Positions 27,273 through 36,243 of a DNA stretch of 64,000 bases are shown one piece after another. Made by a program: the position numbers and the translations under genes. The DNA is from Pseudomonadota bacterium (lineage in GTDB: Bacteria; Pseudomonadota; Gammaproteobacteria; Burkholderiales; Burkholderiaceae_B). Within the stretch, counting starts at the first letter, position 1; each line of letters begins with the position of its first letter. The notes beneath the pieces are model-generated. The model searched no databases. It was given only the letters and a program-made list of their open reading frames with translations, and had not been told where the DNA came from. The DNA lies in contig JAFAEO010000053.1 of assembly GCA_023423975.1 (NCBI GenBank), positions 1-64,000 on the forward strand, given 5' to 3'.

Positions 27273-28289
27273 ATGAGCGTTTCGATAACGACAACAGGGG
27301 CCGAGCCTAACCGGTCCGCCATCCAGACTATGCAAAAACAACTTCCTCCGACACCGGCCAAGAGCAACGCGTTTGCCGACATGTTGTTCAAGAATGTGGC
27401 ACGTTTTTTTGCTTTTTTCGTATTTATGCTGCTCGCTGCCATCATGGTATCGCTGTTGTATGGAAGTCAGGAAACGCTGCTCAAGTATGGTGCAGCCTTT
27501 TTGTGGACAAATGACTGGGACCCCGTCAATGATATTTATGGTGCAGTTGTACCCATTATTGGTACGTTGATTACCGCTTTCGTTGCCCTTATTATCGCTG
27601 TACCGGTCTCGTTCGGCATTGCCATGTTTCTTACCGAATTGGCGCCAACCTGGTTGCGTCGTCCCCTGGGTACGGCGGTCGAGCTGCTGGCGGCCATTCC
27701 GTCCATTATTTATGGCATGTGGGGGTTGTTTGTCTTTGTTCCCATCTTTCAACAGTACGTTCAGCCCACGTTGATCAATGTCCTGGGCGGCATACCCTTT
27801 GTCGGGCAGTTTTTCCAGGGCGCTCCTTTCGGTATCGGTCTGTTTACGGCCGGCCTGGTGCTGTCAATTATGGTTATTCCATATATTGCTTCGGTCATGC
27901 GAGACGTATTCGAAGTGGTTCCTCCCATGCTCAAAGAGTCGGCCTATGGCCTGGGGTCTACGACCTGGGAAGTCATGTGGCGCGTCGTGCTGCCCTATAC
28001 AAAAACCGGCGTAATCGGCGGCATCATGCTTGGTCTTGGCCGGGCATTGGGTGAAACCATGGCCGTCACGTTTGTCATCGGTAACTCGTTTCGCCTGCCG
28101 GGCAGTGTTTTCGATCCGTCCAACTCGATCGCTTCGGCCATTGCCAACGAATTCAATGAAGCCGGCGGTTTGCAGAAATCTTCCCTGATTGAATTGGGCC
28201 TGATCCTGTTTCTGATCACCACCTTGGTATTGATGGCCTCGCGCCTCATGCTGGCAAGATTGTCAGCGGCCGAAGGTAAAAAATCCTGA
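27273..28289 (+). CDS. pstC: Phosphate ABC transporter permease PstC
   Basis: One of two inner-membrane channel subunits of the Pst system. The 338-residue protein has a cytosolic N-terminal extension, then about six membrane segments, with IIGTLITAFVALIIAVPVSFGIAMFLTEL and the permease signature in EVVPPMLKESAYGLGSTTWEVMWRVVLPYTKTGVIGGIMLGLGRALGETMAVTF (shown here only as landmarks at about 210-265). It begins after the pstS terminator and is followed 23 bases later by pstA. Confidence 0.96.
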   Translation: MSVSITTTGAEPNRSAIQTMQKQLPPTPAKSNAFADMLFKNVARFFAFFVFMLLAAIMVSLLYGSQETLLKYGAAFLWTNDWDPVNDIYGAVVPIIGTLITAFVALIIAVPVSFGIAMFLTELAPTWLRRPLGTAVELLAAIPSIIYGMWGLFVFVPIFQQYVQPTLINVLGGIPFVGQFFQGAPFGIGLFTAGLVLSIMVIPYIASVMRDVFEVVPPMLKESAYGLGSTTWEVMWRVVLPYTKTGVIGGIMLGLGRALGETMAVTFVIGNSFRLPGSVFDPSNSIASAIANEFNEAGGLQKSSLIELGLILFLITTLVLMASRLMLARLSAAEGKKS

Positions 28290-28312
28290 TTGTGGGGCTC
28301 AAGAGATAAATC

Positions 28313-29197
28313 ATGAATACAACGACTGCAACAACACCACAGGCCAATTCGGCCATCAATCCGGGCAACTGGATTTACCGTCGGCGCCATATGCGCAACA
28401 AGGTCATGCTTGTCTTATCGTCGGCAGCGCTGCTGTTCGGCCTGTTTTGGCTGGTTTGGATCCTGTTTACGCTGGCTGTCAAGGGCGGCGGTTCGCTTTC
28501 ATTTTCGCTCTTTACTGAAAAAACACCGGGACCTGGCGAATCGGGCGGACTGGCCAATGCGCTGATCGGTTCCGTGCTGATGTCCGGCGTTGGCACGGCT
28601 ATTGGTACACCAATTGGCATTCTGGCCGGGACCTATCTGGCTGAATATGGACAGCGGGGCTGGCTGGCGCCGGCGACCCGCTTTCTGAATGATGTGTTGC
28701 TCTCTGCGCCATCTATTGTTATCGGCCTGTTCATTTATGCCATCGTGGTCGCCAACTCTGGACACTATTCTGGTTGGGCCGGTTCTTTTGCCCTGGCCAT
28801 TCTGGTTATTCCTGTGGTGGTGCGCACCACAGACAATATGCTGGCACTGGTGCCTAACAGCCTGCGTGAAGCCGCATCTGCGCTGGGCTGTCCAAAATGG
28901 CGCGTGATTACCCTGGTATGCTATAAAGCAGCCATGTCAGGGATTCTGACGGGTGTTTTGCTGGCCGTGGCCCGTATTGCCGGCGAAACCGCGCCGCTGC
29001 TGTTTACTGCGCTATCCAATCAGTTCACCAGCTGGAACATGAATGCGCCAATGGCCAATCTACCGGTCGTGATCTATCAATATGCTGCCAGTCCGTTCAA
29101 GGACTGGAATGAGTTGGCGTGGGCTGGCGCCACCCTCATCACATTGCTGGTGCTGGCGCTTAATATTCTTGCCCGTAACTTGTTTCGCAAACAATAG
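28313..29197 (+). CDS. pstA: Phosphate ABC transporter permease PstA
   Basis: Second channel subunit of the Pst importer, 294 residues with about six membrane segments. Family landmarks are GGLANALIGSVLMSG, GTPIGILAGTYLAEYG, LLSAPSIVIGLFIYA, the coupling loop in LVPNSLREAASALGCPKWRV and ARIAGETAPLLFTAL. pstB begins 41 bases downstream. Confidence 0.96.
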   Translation: MNTTTATTPQANSAINPGNWIYRRRHMRNKVMLVLSSAALLFGLFWLVWILFTLAVKGGGSLSFSLFTEKTPGPGESGGLANALIGSVLMSGVGTAIGTPIGILAGTYLAEYGQRGWLAPATRFLNDVLLSAPSIVIGLFIYAIVVANSGHYSGWAGSFALAILVIPVVVRTTDNMLALVPNSLREAASALGCPKWRVITLVCYKAAMSGILTGVLLAVARIAGETAPLLFTALSNQFTSWNMNAPMANLPVVIYQYAASPFKDWNELAWAGATLITLLVLALNILARNLFRKQ

Positions 29198-29238
29198 TCA
29201 GCGACCCCTAAATTAAAGTATTCGTCAGGAAGACACAC

Positions 29239-30015
29239 ATGGAAAACTTGGTTACGATTGACCAGACAAAGATTGAAGTCAAGAATCTGAACTTCTATTA
29301 TGGAAAATTTCACGCCATCAAAGACGTGAACATACGGATCGCGAAGAACAAGGTAACGGCATTCATCGGCCCGTCCGGCTGCGGCAAATCCACGCTGCTG
29401 CGCGTCTTCAATCGCATGTACGAACTTTATCCCGGTCAGCGTGCCGAGGGTGAAATAAACATGGATGGCGAGAACCTGCTCACGTCTACGCAAGATATTT
29501 CCCTGTTGCGTGCCAAGGTTGGTATGGTGTTTCAGAAGCCTACGCCTTTTCCTATGAGTATTTATGATAATGTGGCTTTTGGCGTCAAGCTGTTCGAGCG
29601 CTTGTCCAAGGCGGCGATGGATGAGCGGGTCGAATGGGCCCTGACCAAAGCTGCCCTGTGGAACGAGGTAAAGGACAAACTGGGCCAAAGCGGTAACGGC
29701 TTGTCCGGCGGCCAGCAGCAGCGCCTGTGTATTGCCCGGGGTGTTGCCATCAAACCGGAAGTGTTATTGCTTGACGAACCGTGCTCCGCGCTGGATCCGA
29801 TTTCTACGGTTAAGATCGAAGAGCTGATTACCGAATTGAAAAAAGACTATACGGTCGCTATCGTTACGCACAATATGCAGCAGGCTGCACGTTGCTCAGA
29901 CTATACTGCGTATATGTATCTGGGTGAAATGATGGAGTTTGGTGAAACGGAACAAATGTTCGTCAAGCCCAGGCGCAAAGAAACCGAAGATTATATTACC
30001 GGTCGTTTCGGCTAA
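29239..30015 (+). CDS. pstB: Phosphate ABC transporter ATPase PstB
   Basis: ATPase that drives phosphate import, 258 residues. Walker A is GPSGCGKST (about 45-53), the Q-loop is in VGMVFQKPTPFPMS, the signature is LSGGQQQRLCIARG, Walker B is VLLLDEPCSALDP and the H-loop is VTHNMQQA. AGGAAG precedes the ATG. phoU, which usually follows pstB and links the transporter to PhoR signalling, is absent; a strong terminator comes next. Confidence 0.97.
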   Translation: MENLVTIDQTKIEVKNLNFYYGKFHAIKDVNIRIAKNKVTAFIGPSGCGKSTLLRVFNRMYELYPGQRAEGEINMDGENLLTSTQDISLLRAKVGMVFQKPTPFPMSIYDNVAFGVKLFERLSKAAMDERVEWALTKAALWNEVKDKLGQSGNGLSGGQQQRLCIARGVAIKPEVLLLDEPCSALDPISTVKIEELITELKKDYTVAIVTHNMQQAARCSDYTAYMYLGEMMEFGETEQMFVKPRRKETEDYITGRFG

Positions 30016-30073
30016 CACCGACATTGCCCGGTGGGTTGCGGCCGACCTGGTTTATCTATCTATGCATGAAAAG

Positions 30074-30125
30074 CTGCGCGCTGTGGTATTCGATTCGTCG
30101 GATACGGCAGCGCGCAGTTTGTTTT
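30074..30125 (+). terminator. Terminator of the pst operon
   Basis: CTGCGCGCTG (30074-30083) pairs with CAGCGCGCAG (30108-30117), extended by inner pairs, then TTTGTTTT. It lies 58 bases after pstB. Confidence 0.88.
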
Positions 30126-30129
30126 GAAC

Positions 30130-30260
30130 CCGACTTTTTAGTTATTTTTGCCACAACCAAGGGTTATCCCTAGCAACTTGTTTTCCCATGTATTGATAAT
30201 ATTTGCTGGCGCGATGTTTAAAACAATGTTTGATAATATGGATAGGTGAATCCATTGCGC
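30130..30260 (+). other. AT-rich stretch before an orphan terminator; possible small RNA
   Basis: Non-coding stretch between the pst terminator and a second terminator. TTGATAATAT (30193-30202) and TTTGATAATATGG (30229-30241) are two -10-like elements 37 bp apart; neither has a well-placed -35. With the terminator at 30261-30289 this could be a short transcript. No open frame with a ribosome site is visible. Confidence 0.3.
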
Positions 30261-30289
30261 CGCCCCGCCTCGTGCGGGGCGCTTCGTTT
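30261..30289 (+). terminator. Orphan intrinsic terminator
   Basis: CGCCCCGC (30261-30268), loop CTCGT, GCGGGGCG (30274-30281), then CTTCGTTTT. No annotated gene ends here, because the pst operon already has its own terminator about 150 bp upstream. Confidence 0.75.
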
Positions 30290-30463
30290 TGGGCATGCTG
30301 TTCTTGTAGCGCACGCCAAAGTACCAGCAACCACTTGAGCGCCTGCTATTGTCTACAGCACGTGCGCGAGCATGTTTTTTTTACGTCAATACGCAGCTTT
30401 AACCAGATATAGTATTATCGGAGCAGGCATCTTGCCGCATTTATTCTGAGGAATATTTATACG

Positions 30464-30751
30464 ATGGCGTACTATCTGATCGTCCGGGTAAAAGTCAATG
30501 ACCCCGAAGGCTATGCAGCCTATACCGCTCTGACCCCTGATATTGTCGCTGCCCATGGCGGGCGATTCCTGGTGCGTTGTCCGGAGCCCGTTACCCTAGA
30601 GGGGCCACAAGAACAGCAGCGCATTGTCGTGGTGGAGTTTCCCGATGAGCAGCATGCCCGTGCATTTTATGACTCTGCGCAGTACCAGGCTGCCAAAGCG
30701 ATCCGCGAGCCTGTTTCCGAGGCACAGTTTCTGATGGTTCCTGGCGTCTGA
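30464..30751 (+). CDS. DUF1330 family protein
   Basis: Small cytosolic protein of 95 residues with a dimeric alpha-beta barrel (ferredoxin-like) fold expected for DUF1330: AYYLIVRVKVNDPEGYAAYTALTPDIVAAHGGRFLVR, then VVVEFPDEQHARAFYDSAQYQAAKAIR (landmarks at about 2-36 and 55-80). The function of the family is not settled. It is monocistronic, in a 450-bp gap after pst, and is convergent with cadR. Confidence 0.9.
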   Translation: MAYYLIVRVKVNDPEGYAAYTALTPDIVAAHGGRFLVRCPEPVTLEGPQEQQRIVVVEFPDEQHARAFYDSAQYQAAKAIREPVSEAQFLMVPGV

Positions 30752-30988
30752 CAACCTGCACCGGGTTAAATCGCTACGCTTTTTTCCGAGACCCCAAAAC
30801 ACCGAGCAAAAACCGCGGCCTGACATGAAATACCCGTGCACTTGCGGCGTAAAAAATGCCCTGACGTATCATTTATAACTAAAAGCCCCCGGGCAAGTGT
30901 CAATGCTCCTGTCCATGACGTTGCCGGCCGATTGGCTCGGCCAGCCGACAATGCGCGCCGATTACTGAGTGGGCTGCGCCCGGGGGGC

Positions 30989-31420
30989 TCACAGGTGCGT
31001 GTGGCCATGCACGTGCGGATCCACCATCTCTGCGGTCTGCAGTTCCAGAAATATGCCACAATTTTTGACATCATGAGGGACGGTGCAGCGCTGTCGCAGC
31101 GAGGCCAGTTGCGCTTTTAACTGGCTCAGTTCGCGGATGCGCGTCTCTACGTGTTCAATATGGGCGTCAATTGATTGATTGACCGGCTGGCAATCGTCCG
31201 GTGTATCGTCGTGCGCCTGTAACAGGGTACGGATTTCATCGTGGGACATATCCAGAATCCGACAATTTCGAATAAAACGCAGGCGCTGTACATGTTCATT
31301 ATCATAATGCCGGTAATTGCCCTCTGTTCTGACGGGCGCGGGCAGCAGCCCGGCTTTTTCATAAAAGCGGATGGTTTCAGGCGTGCATCCCTGCAAACGA
31401 GCCAATTCTCCGATTTTCAT
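30989..31420 (-). CDS. cadR: MerR-family cadmium/lead-responsive regulator CadR-like
   Basis: Metal-sensing activator that untwists an over-long promoter spacer. The 143-residue protein has the MerR winged helix (MKIGELARLQGCTPETIRFYEKAGLLP), the NCRILDMSHDEIR segment and a long dimer helix (about 85-112). The metal-binding cysteines C77, C112 and C121 match the CadR/PbrR pattern, and the C-terminal end is His-rich (DPHVHGHTHL), as in Pseudomonas CadR. It is divergent from the P-type ATPase gene with a shared operator between. Start at 31420 rather than the upstream 31441. Confidence 0.92.
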   Translation of the reverse strand: MKIGELARLQGCTPETIRFYEKAGLLPAPVRTEGNYRHYDNEHVQRLRFIRNCRILDMSHDEIRTLLQAHDDTPDDCQPVNQSIDAHIEHVETRIRELSQLKAQLASLRQRCTVPHDVKNCGIFLELQTAEMVDPHVHGHTHL

Positions 31421-31448
31421 CTTTTTTCCTATCCTATTCAATAATGCC

Positions 31449-31480
31449 TTGACTCTGAAGTTACTTCAGGGTTTTAAATG
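31449..31480 (+). promoter_or_regulatory. CadR operator-promoter of the metal ATPase gene
   Basis: TTGACT (31449-31454) and TTAAAT/TAAATG (31474-31480) are 19-20 bp apart, longer than normal and typical of MerR-type promoters. The spacer holds the dyad ACTCTGAAG-TTA-CTTCAGGGT (31452-31472). Confidence 0.82.
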
Positions 31481-31509
31481 CCATTATACGATGCAATTGG
31501 AGTACAAGC

Positions 31510-33807
31510 ATGTCAGAGCAGCAAACCCGGGTTACCGCCATCCGAATCGAGCAAATGGACTGCCCGACTGAAGAGCGTTTATTGCGCAAGGCGCTGGAGA
31601 AAAAGCCAGGAGTAACCGACCTTCGTTTCAATCTCATGTCCCGCGTCCTGTCTGTAACGCACGATCCGGCCATACTGGACGAGGTCATGCTGGCGATCCG
31701 CAAGATCGGCTTTACGCCGGAGCTGCACGACGGCAAGTCTGCACCAGCCAGGGCAGTGGGCAAAACAGGCTGCTGCGGGCATTCGCATGACACGCATGAT
31801 CATCATCAGCATAAACATGATCACGGTCCGGACGGACACGATCACGCGCAGCACGCTCATGAACAGGCGCTCAATACACCGCTTGCGCAACCGGAAGGTG
31901 AAGTCTCTCCCAACATTGCCGGTGGCATCCTGCCAGCCTGGTGGCATCTTGCGCTAGGTGGAGCACTGGCGCTGGCCTCTGAGTTGGTTCACTGGTTCGC
32001 TGGACCAACCTGGCTGACCATTGTCTGCGCTATTGCTGCCGTTGCCCTGGCTGGCACTGCCACCTACCGCAAGGGCCTGGTTGCATTGCGTTATGGCGAT
32101 TGGAATATTAATGCGCTCATGAGTATTGCCGTTACCTGCGCCTTGTTGATCGGGCAGTGGCCGGAGGCCGCGATGGTAATGGTGCTGTTTACGCTGTCTG
32201 AATGGATCGAGGCAAAATCACTGGACAGAACCCGTGCGGCCGTGGCCGGACTGATGAACCTGGCGCCCGAAACGGTGACGGTACAGATCGGTGAGCATTG
32301 GCAGAAACGGGAAGTTGCGCAAGTGGCTGTTGGTAGCCTTGTGCGTATTGCGCCCGGCGAACGCATCGGCCTGGATGGACGTATCGTTCGTGGCGTGACA
32401 ACAGTAAACCAGGCACCAATTACCGGAGAAAGCGTGCCGGTAGACAAACAGCAGGGCGACACGGTGTTTGCTGGTACTGTCAATGAAGCAGGTGAAATAG
32501 AAATCGATGTGACCGCAGCAGCCGACAGCACGACGCTGGCTCGCATCATCAATCAGATTGAACAGGCTCAGTCGGTTAAGGCGCCGACACAGCGTTTTGT
32601 TGACACGTTCTCGCGCTATTACACGCCTGCCGTCGTGGTATTGGCCATTCTGCTTGCAATTATTCCGCCGCTCTTTTTCGGCGGGGCCTGGCTGGCCTGG
32701 ATTTATCAGGCGCTGGTTGTGTTGATTATTGCCTGCCCTTGCGCCTTGGTCATCTCGACACCGGTCACCGTGGTTAGTGGATTAACCGCAGCGGCCCGCA
32801 TGGGGATCCTGATCAAGGGTGGCGTGTATCTGGAGCAGGGGCATCGCATGCGTTGGCTGGCGCTGGACAAGACTGGCACGATCACTCAGGGCCAACCGGT
32901 GCAGACCGGCATGACGCTTCTGGACCAGGAACGATCTGTTGACCAGCTGCAGCGCATCGCGGTGAGTCTTGCTGCGCGGTCTGATCATCCTGTCTCACGG
33001 GCCATCGCGCAGGCGCCCGAGGCGGCGGGCATGTCCCCCATGACAGTAGGCGATTTCGTTGCTGTGGCAGGGCGGGGCGTGCAAGGCGTTATTAATGATG
33101 AGCGCTGGTATTTGGGCAGTGCCATATGGGCGCAGGAACTGGGCATCATGAACGCTGCGGTACGAGACAGTGTGACGACAGCACAAAACAGTGGTCAAAG
33201 CGTGGTGCTGCTGATGAGTGCGCGCGCCGCTTGCGTGTTGTTTACCGCTGCCGATAAAATCAAGGACAGCAGTATCAAGGCGATTGAGCAATTGCATCAG
33301 TTGGGCGTCAAGACTGTAATGCTGTCGGGTGATCATCAATCTGTTGTTGACGCCATCGCCAAAACCAGTGGTGTGACCCAGGCGCAGGCACAGTTGCTAC
33401 CGCAGGAAAAGCAGCAAGTGGTGCAGACGCTGCAACAAGAGGGTCTTACAGTGGTTGGCATGGTCGGCGACGGTATGAATGATGCGCCAGCGCTGGCGCA
33501 AGCCGATATCGGGTTCGCAATGGGGGCAATGGGTTCCGATACGGCAATCGAAACGGCAGACGTGGCGCTGATGGACGACAATTTACTTAAAATCCCTGCA
33601 TTTCTCAAGCTGTCACGCACCACGCGGCGGGTGCTGGTACAGAACATCAGCCTGGCCCTTGCCATCAAAGCGGTCTTCCTGGTGCTTGTCCTGTTAGGAC
33701 TGGGCTCAATGTGGCTCGCCGTTTTTGCCGATGTCGGTGCGAGCCTGCTGGTGGTGGCCAATGGATTGCGGTTATTGAGGGCCGGACCGAAGCTTGCAGG
33801 GCAATAA
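31510..33807 (+). CDS. cadA: P1B-type Cd/Zn/Pb-exporting ATPase
   Basis: Inner-membrane pump that expels divalent soft metals. The 765-residue protein starts with a heavy-metal-associated domain whose motif is MDCPTEE (about 16-22) rather than GMDCxxC. A striking His/Asp-rich loop follows (about 88-120: GHSHDTHDHHQHKHDHG and on). Then come eight membrane segments, the TGES actuator motif (ITGES), the metal-site CPC in ACPCALVIS, the phosphorylation motif DKTGT and GDGMNDAPALAQADIGFAMG. The CPC/His-rich layout fits Zn/Cd/Pb export; the divergent CadR supports this. Confidence 0.94.
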   Translation: MSEQQTRVTAIRIEQMDCPTEERLLRKALEKKPGVTDLRFNLMSRVLSVTHDPAILDEVMLAIRKIGFTPELHDGKSAPARAVGKTGCCGHSHDTHDHHQHKHDHGPDGHDHAQHAHEQALNTPLAQPEGEVSPNIAGGILPAWWHLALGGALALASELVHWFAGPTWLTIVCAIAAVALAGTATYRKGLVALRYGDWNINALMSIAVTCALLIGQWPEAAMVMVLFTLSEWIEAKSLDRTRAAVAGLMNLAPETVTVQIGEHWQKREVAQVAVGSLVRIAPGERIGLDGRIVRGVTTVNQAPITGESVPVDKQQGDTVFAGTVNEAGEIEIDVTAAADSTTLARIINQIEQAQSVKAPTQRFVDTFSRYYTPAVVVLAILLAIIPPLFFGGAWLAWIYQALVVLIIACPCALVISTPVTVVSGLTAAARMGILIKGGVYLEQGHRMRWLALDKTGTITQGQPVQTGMTLLDQERSVDQLQRIAVSLAARSDHPVSRAIAQAPEAAGMSPMTVGDFVAVAGRGVQGVINDERWYLGSAIWAQELGIMNAAVRDSVTTAQNSGQSVVLLMSARAACVLFTAADKIKDSSIKAIEQLHQLGVKTVMLSGDHQSVVDAIAKTSGVTQAQAQLLPQEKQQVVQTLQQEGLTVVGMVGDGMNDAPALAQADIGFAMGAMGSDTAIETADVALMDDNLLKIPAFLKLSRTTRRVLVQNISLALAIKAVFLVLVLLGLGSMWLAVFADVGASLLVVANGLRLLRAGPKLAGQ

Positions 33808-34043
33808 CGCCAGCCGTTTGATTGCACTAATTAGTCGAAAAAAAATGTGTCAATAGCAACAAAACATGCCCGGGACAGGCGATCACTCCAATAACGGTCG
33901 ACAGCCCCGGCGCATGGTCATTCACATTATTTCAATTGTCATAAATTAACGGGATCGAGAAGCTGCCATTAACATTTAATTGCAAATATAAATAGAAATA
34001 GTTATCATTTGGTTTTATCATCAAAAGATAACGAGGTCTTTTT
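33808..34043. promoter_or_regulatory. Fur-box-like site upstream of the 34 kb TonB receptor
   Basis: Within this 236-bp gap AGAAATAGTTATCATTT (about 33994-34010) matches one half of the Fur consensus well (TTATCATT) and the other weakly. It lies 34 bases before the receptor ATG and would control the whole siderophore operon. I see no terminator for cadA. Confidence 0.5.
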
Positions 34044-36224
34044 ATGGCGGTTTCATCGATGTATTTTGGTTGCAGCGGCAGCAAGTTCACCCCCAATATT
34101 CTGTTGGTTTCCATTCTTGGGGCGCTAGCGGCGCCAGCGGTTGCGCAGACCACAACGACCACAGCAGGTGCATCCTCATCGGTGGCGACCCTGCAACCGA
34201 TCAATGCGGTCAGCCTCAATGATGCTACCAGCGAGGGCACGGGACTGTATAGCGTTCCCGTAGCAACAAGTGCAACGCGCATGCCGTTGTCGCCGCGCGA
34301 GACGCCGCAAACCATCAATGTGGTAACTCGCACGCAAATGGACGACTTCCGGCTGAATAACGCGACGTCCTTGCTTTCTGCAGTTCCCGGCGTGTTTGTG
34401 CAGCAGGTGGAAACGGATCGCAATTACTACATCATCCGCGGTTATGACGTTGCCAATTTTCAGGTAGATGGCGTGGGGATGCCATTTTCCACTGAAGAGC
34501 AGATCGGCGACCTGGACATGGCTTTTTATGACCGGGTTGAAGTGCTCAAGGGGGCCAATGGCCTGCTGTCCAATACCGGTAATCCATCGGGGACTGTCAA
34601 TTTCATACGCAAGCGTCCCAAGCGCGAATTTTCCGCCAACGCGGGCTTATCGTATAGCTCCTTTGCCACGCGTCGGCTCGATGTGGACATATCCTCGCCA
34701 CTGAACGACAGCGGCTCGGTACGCGGCCGGCTTATTGGCGCCTACCAGAAAGGCAATTCTCATCTTGATCGCTACGGCCTGGAAAAACGCATGCTGGGTG
34801 TGATTGTGGATGCTGACCTGGGTGATCGCACAACGTTGACGCTGGGGCACACCTATCAGAGGAACAAATCGAAATCACCCATGTGGGGTGCCTTATCGCT
34901 TTACTATACTGACGGCAGTTCGATTGATTACGATGTATCGGATAGCTACGCACCGGACTGGGCATACTGGAATACCACTGATCAAACCAGCTTTGCTGAA
35001 CTGAATCACGATTGGGGCGGCGGCTGGAAAACCAAAGGCTCATTGACCTATCGGAAAATCACACAGGATGCGGAGCAGTTTCTGGCATATGGCGTGCCGG
35101 ACCGAACGACCGGCCTGGGGCTCTCGACCTATCCGACCAAGTACGATCGATACGAGAAACAATGGATTGCTGATATCAGCACCACAGGAAAATACTGGCT
35201 GGGCGGCCGCGAGCATGACGTGATGTTCGGGATCAATGCCAATCGCAGCAAAAATTACATGACGTCACTGGAAGCGGATGTGGGTGTGGCTTTGCCGTCT
35301 TTGTTCACCTGGGACAGACAGTTCCCACGTCCCGATTTTGCCAATGGTACCGAAACCTTTTCCGATTTTACGGTTCGTAAAACCACGGCGTTTGCGGCGA
35401 CACGCCTGAACCTGCACGATGATTTCAAAGTGATTGCCGGTCTCAATTACACCAGGGCAACCAGTACAGGCGAGCACTATGGCGAGCCTCGTGAATACAA
35501 GCGCAATAAACTGTCTCCCTATCTGGGTCTGATCTATGACCTGAATGACAATTATTCGGTGTATGCCAGCTATACAGGTATTTTCAATCCACAATCGCAA
35601 GTAGACATCAATGGCCAGATACTGCCGGCCATTGAAGGAAAAAACTATGAAATTGGCCTCAAGGGCGAGTCCAGCGACGGCAAAATCAATGGCAGTGTCG
35701 CGCTATTTCGGGCCGAGCAGGACAACACCGCGGAATATGACACATTTCTGGATGGCCTGAGTCGATATAAGGCCGTGAACTCGCGCTCTGCCGGATTTGA
35801 ACTGGCCTTGCAAGGTGAAGTCATGCCTGGTCTGCAGGTCAGCGCCGGCTATACCCACTTTTTCTCAATCAAGGATGAGGACGGCAAGGCCGTACGCCAA
35901 TTCGTTCCGAAAAACTCCTTTACCGTCGCAGCGTCGTACGCAGTCCCTGCTGTTCAAGGGCTGAAGGTCGGCGGCGCGGTACGCTGGCAATCCGGCACTA
36001 GTCGCCTGCAAGGCCAGACTCCGGCGGGAGAAGACATCCATCTGAAACAAAAATCGTATGCCGTGGCCGATTTGATGGCCAGTTACGAAGTCAACAAGAA
36101 TGTCACGGTGGGGGTCAACGTTAAGAATCTGTTTGACAAGAAATACCTGACATCGACGCAATGGGAGCAAGGCTTTTACGCTCCTTCGCGCTCGGTTGGC
36201 ATGAATGTTCAATTAAAGTACTAA
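34044..36224 (+). CDS. TonB-dependent siderophore receptor, FauA-like
   Basis: Outer-membrane importer, probably for the hydroxamate siderophore made by the following genes. The 726-residue precursor has a signal peptide ending near APAVAQ, no STN signalling domain, a plug domain (PLSPRETPQTINVVTRTQMDDF, then VDGVGMPF and VEVLKGANGLLSNTGNPSGTVNF-type landmarks at about 100-195) and a 22-strand barrel ending in an aromatic-rich strand (MNVQLKY). The SPRETPQT motif is common to FhuE/FpvA/FauA receptors. In Bordetella the alcaligin receptor FauA lies beside the alc genes. alcA starts 19 bases downstream. Confidence 0.92.
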   Translation: MAVSSMYFGCSGSKFTPNILLVSILGALAAPAVAQTTTTTAGASSSVATLQPINAVSLNDATSEGTGLYSVPVATSATRMPLSPRETPQTINVVTRTQMDDFRLNNATSLLSAVPGVFVQQVETDRNYYIIRGYDVANFQVDGVGMPFSTEEQIGDLDMAFYDRVEVLKGANGLLSNTGNPSGTVNFIRKRPKREFSANAGLSYSSFATRRLDVDISSPLNDSGSVRGRLIGAYQKGNSHLDRYGLEKRMLGVIVDADLGDRTTLTLGHTYQRNKSKSPMWGALSLYYTDGSSIDYDVSDSYAPDWAYWNTTDQTSFAELNHDWGGGWKTKGSLTYRKITQDAEQFLAYGVPDRTTGLGLSTYPTKYDRYEKQWIADISTTGKYWLGGREHDVMFGINANRSKNYMTSLEADVGVALPSLFTWDRQFPRPDFANGTETFSDFTVRKTTAFAATRLNLHDDFKVIAGLNYTRATSTGEHYGEPREYKRNKLSPYLGLIYDLNDNYSVYASYTGIFNPQSQVDINGQILPAIEGKNYEIGLKGESSDGKINGSVALFRAEQDNTAEYDTFLDGLSRYKAVNSRSAGFELALQGEVMPGLQVSAGYTHFFSIKDEDGKAVRQFVPKNSFTVAASYAVPAVQGLKVGGAVRWQSGTSRLQGQTPAGEDIHLKQKSYAVADLMASYEVNKNVTVGVNVKNLFDKKYLTSTQWEQGFYAPSRSVGMNVQLKY

Positions 36225-36243
36225 AGAATCAAGGTAGCAGATC

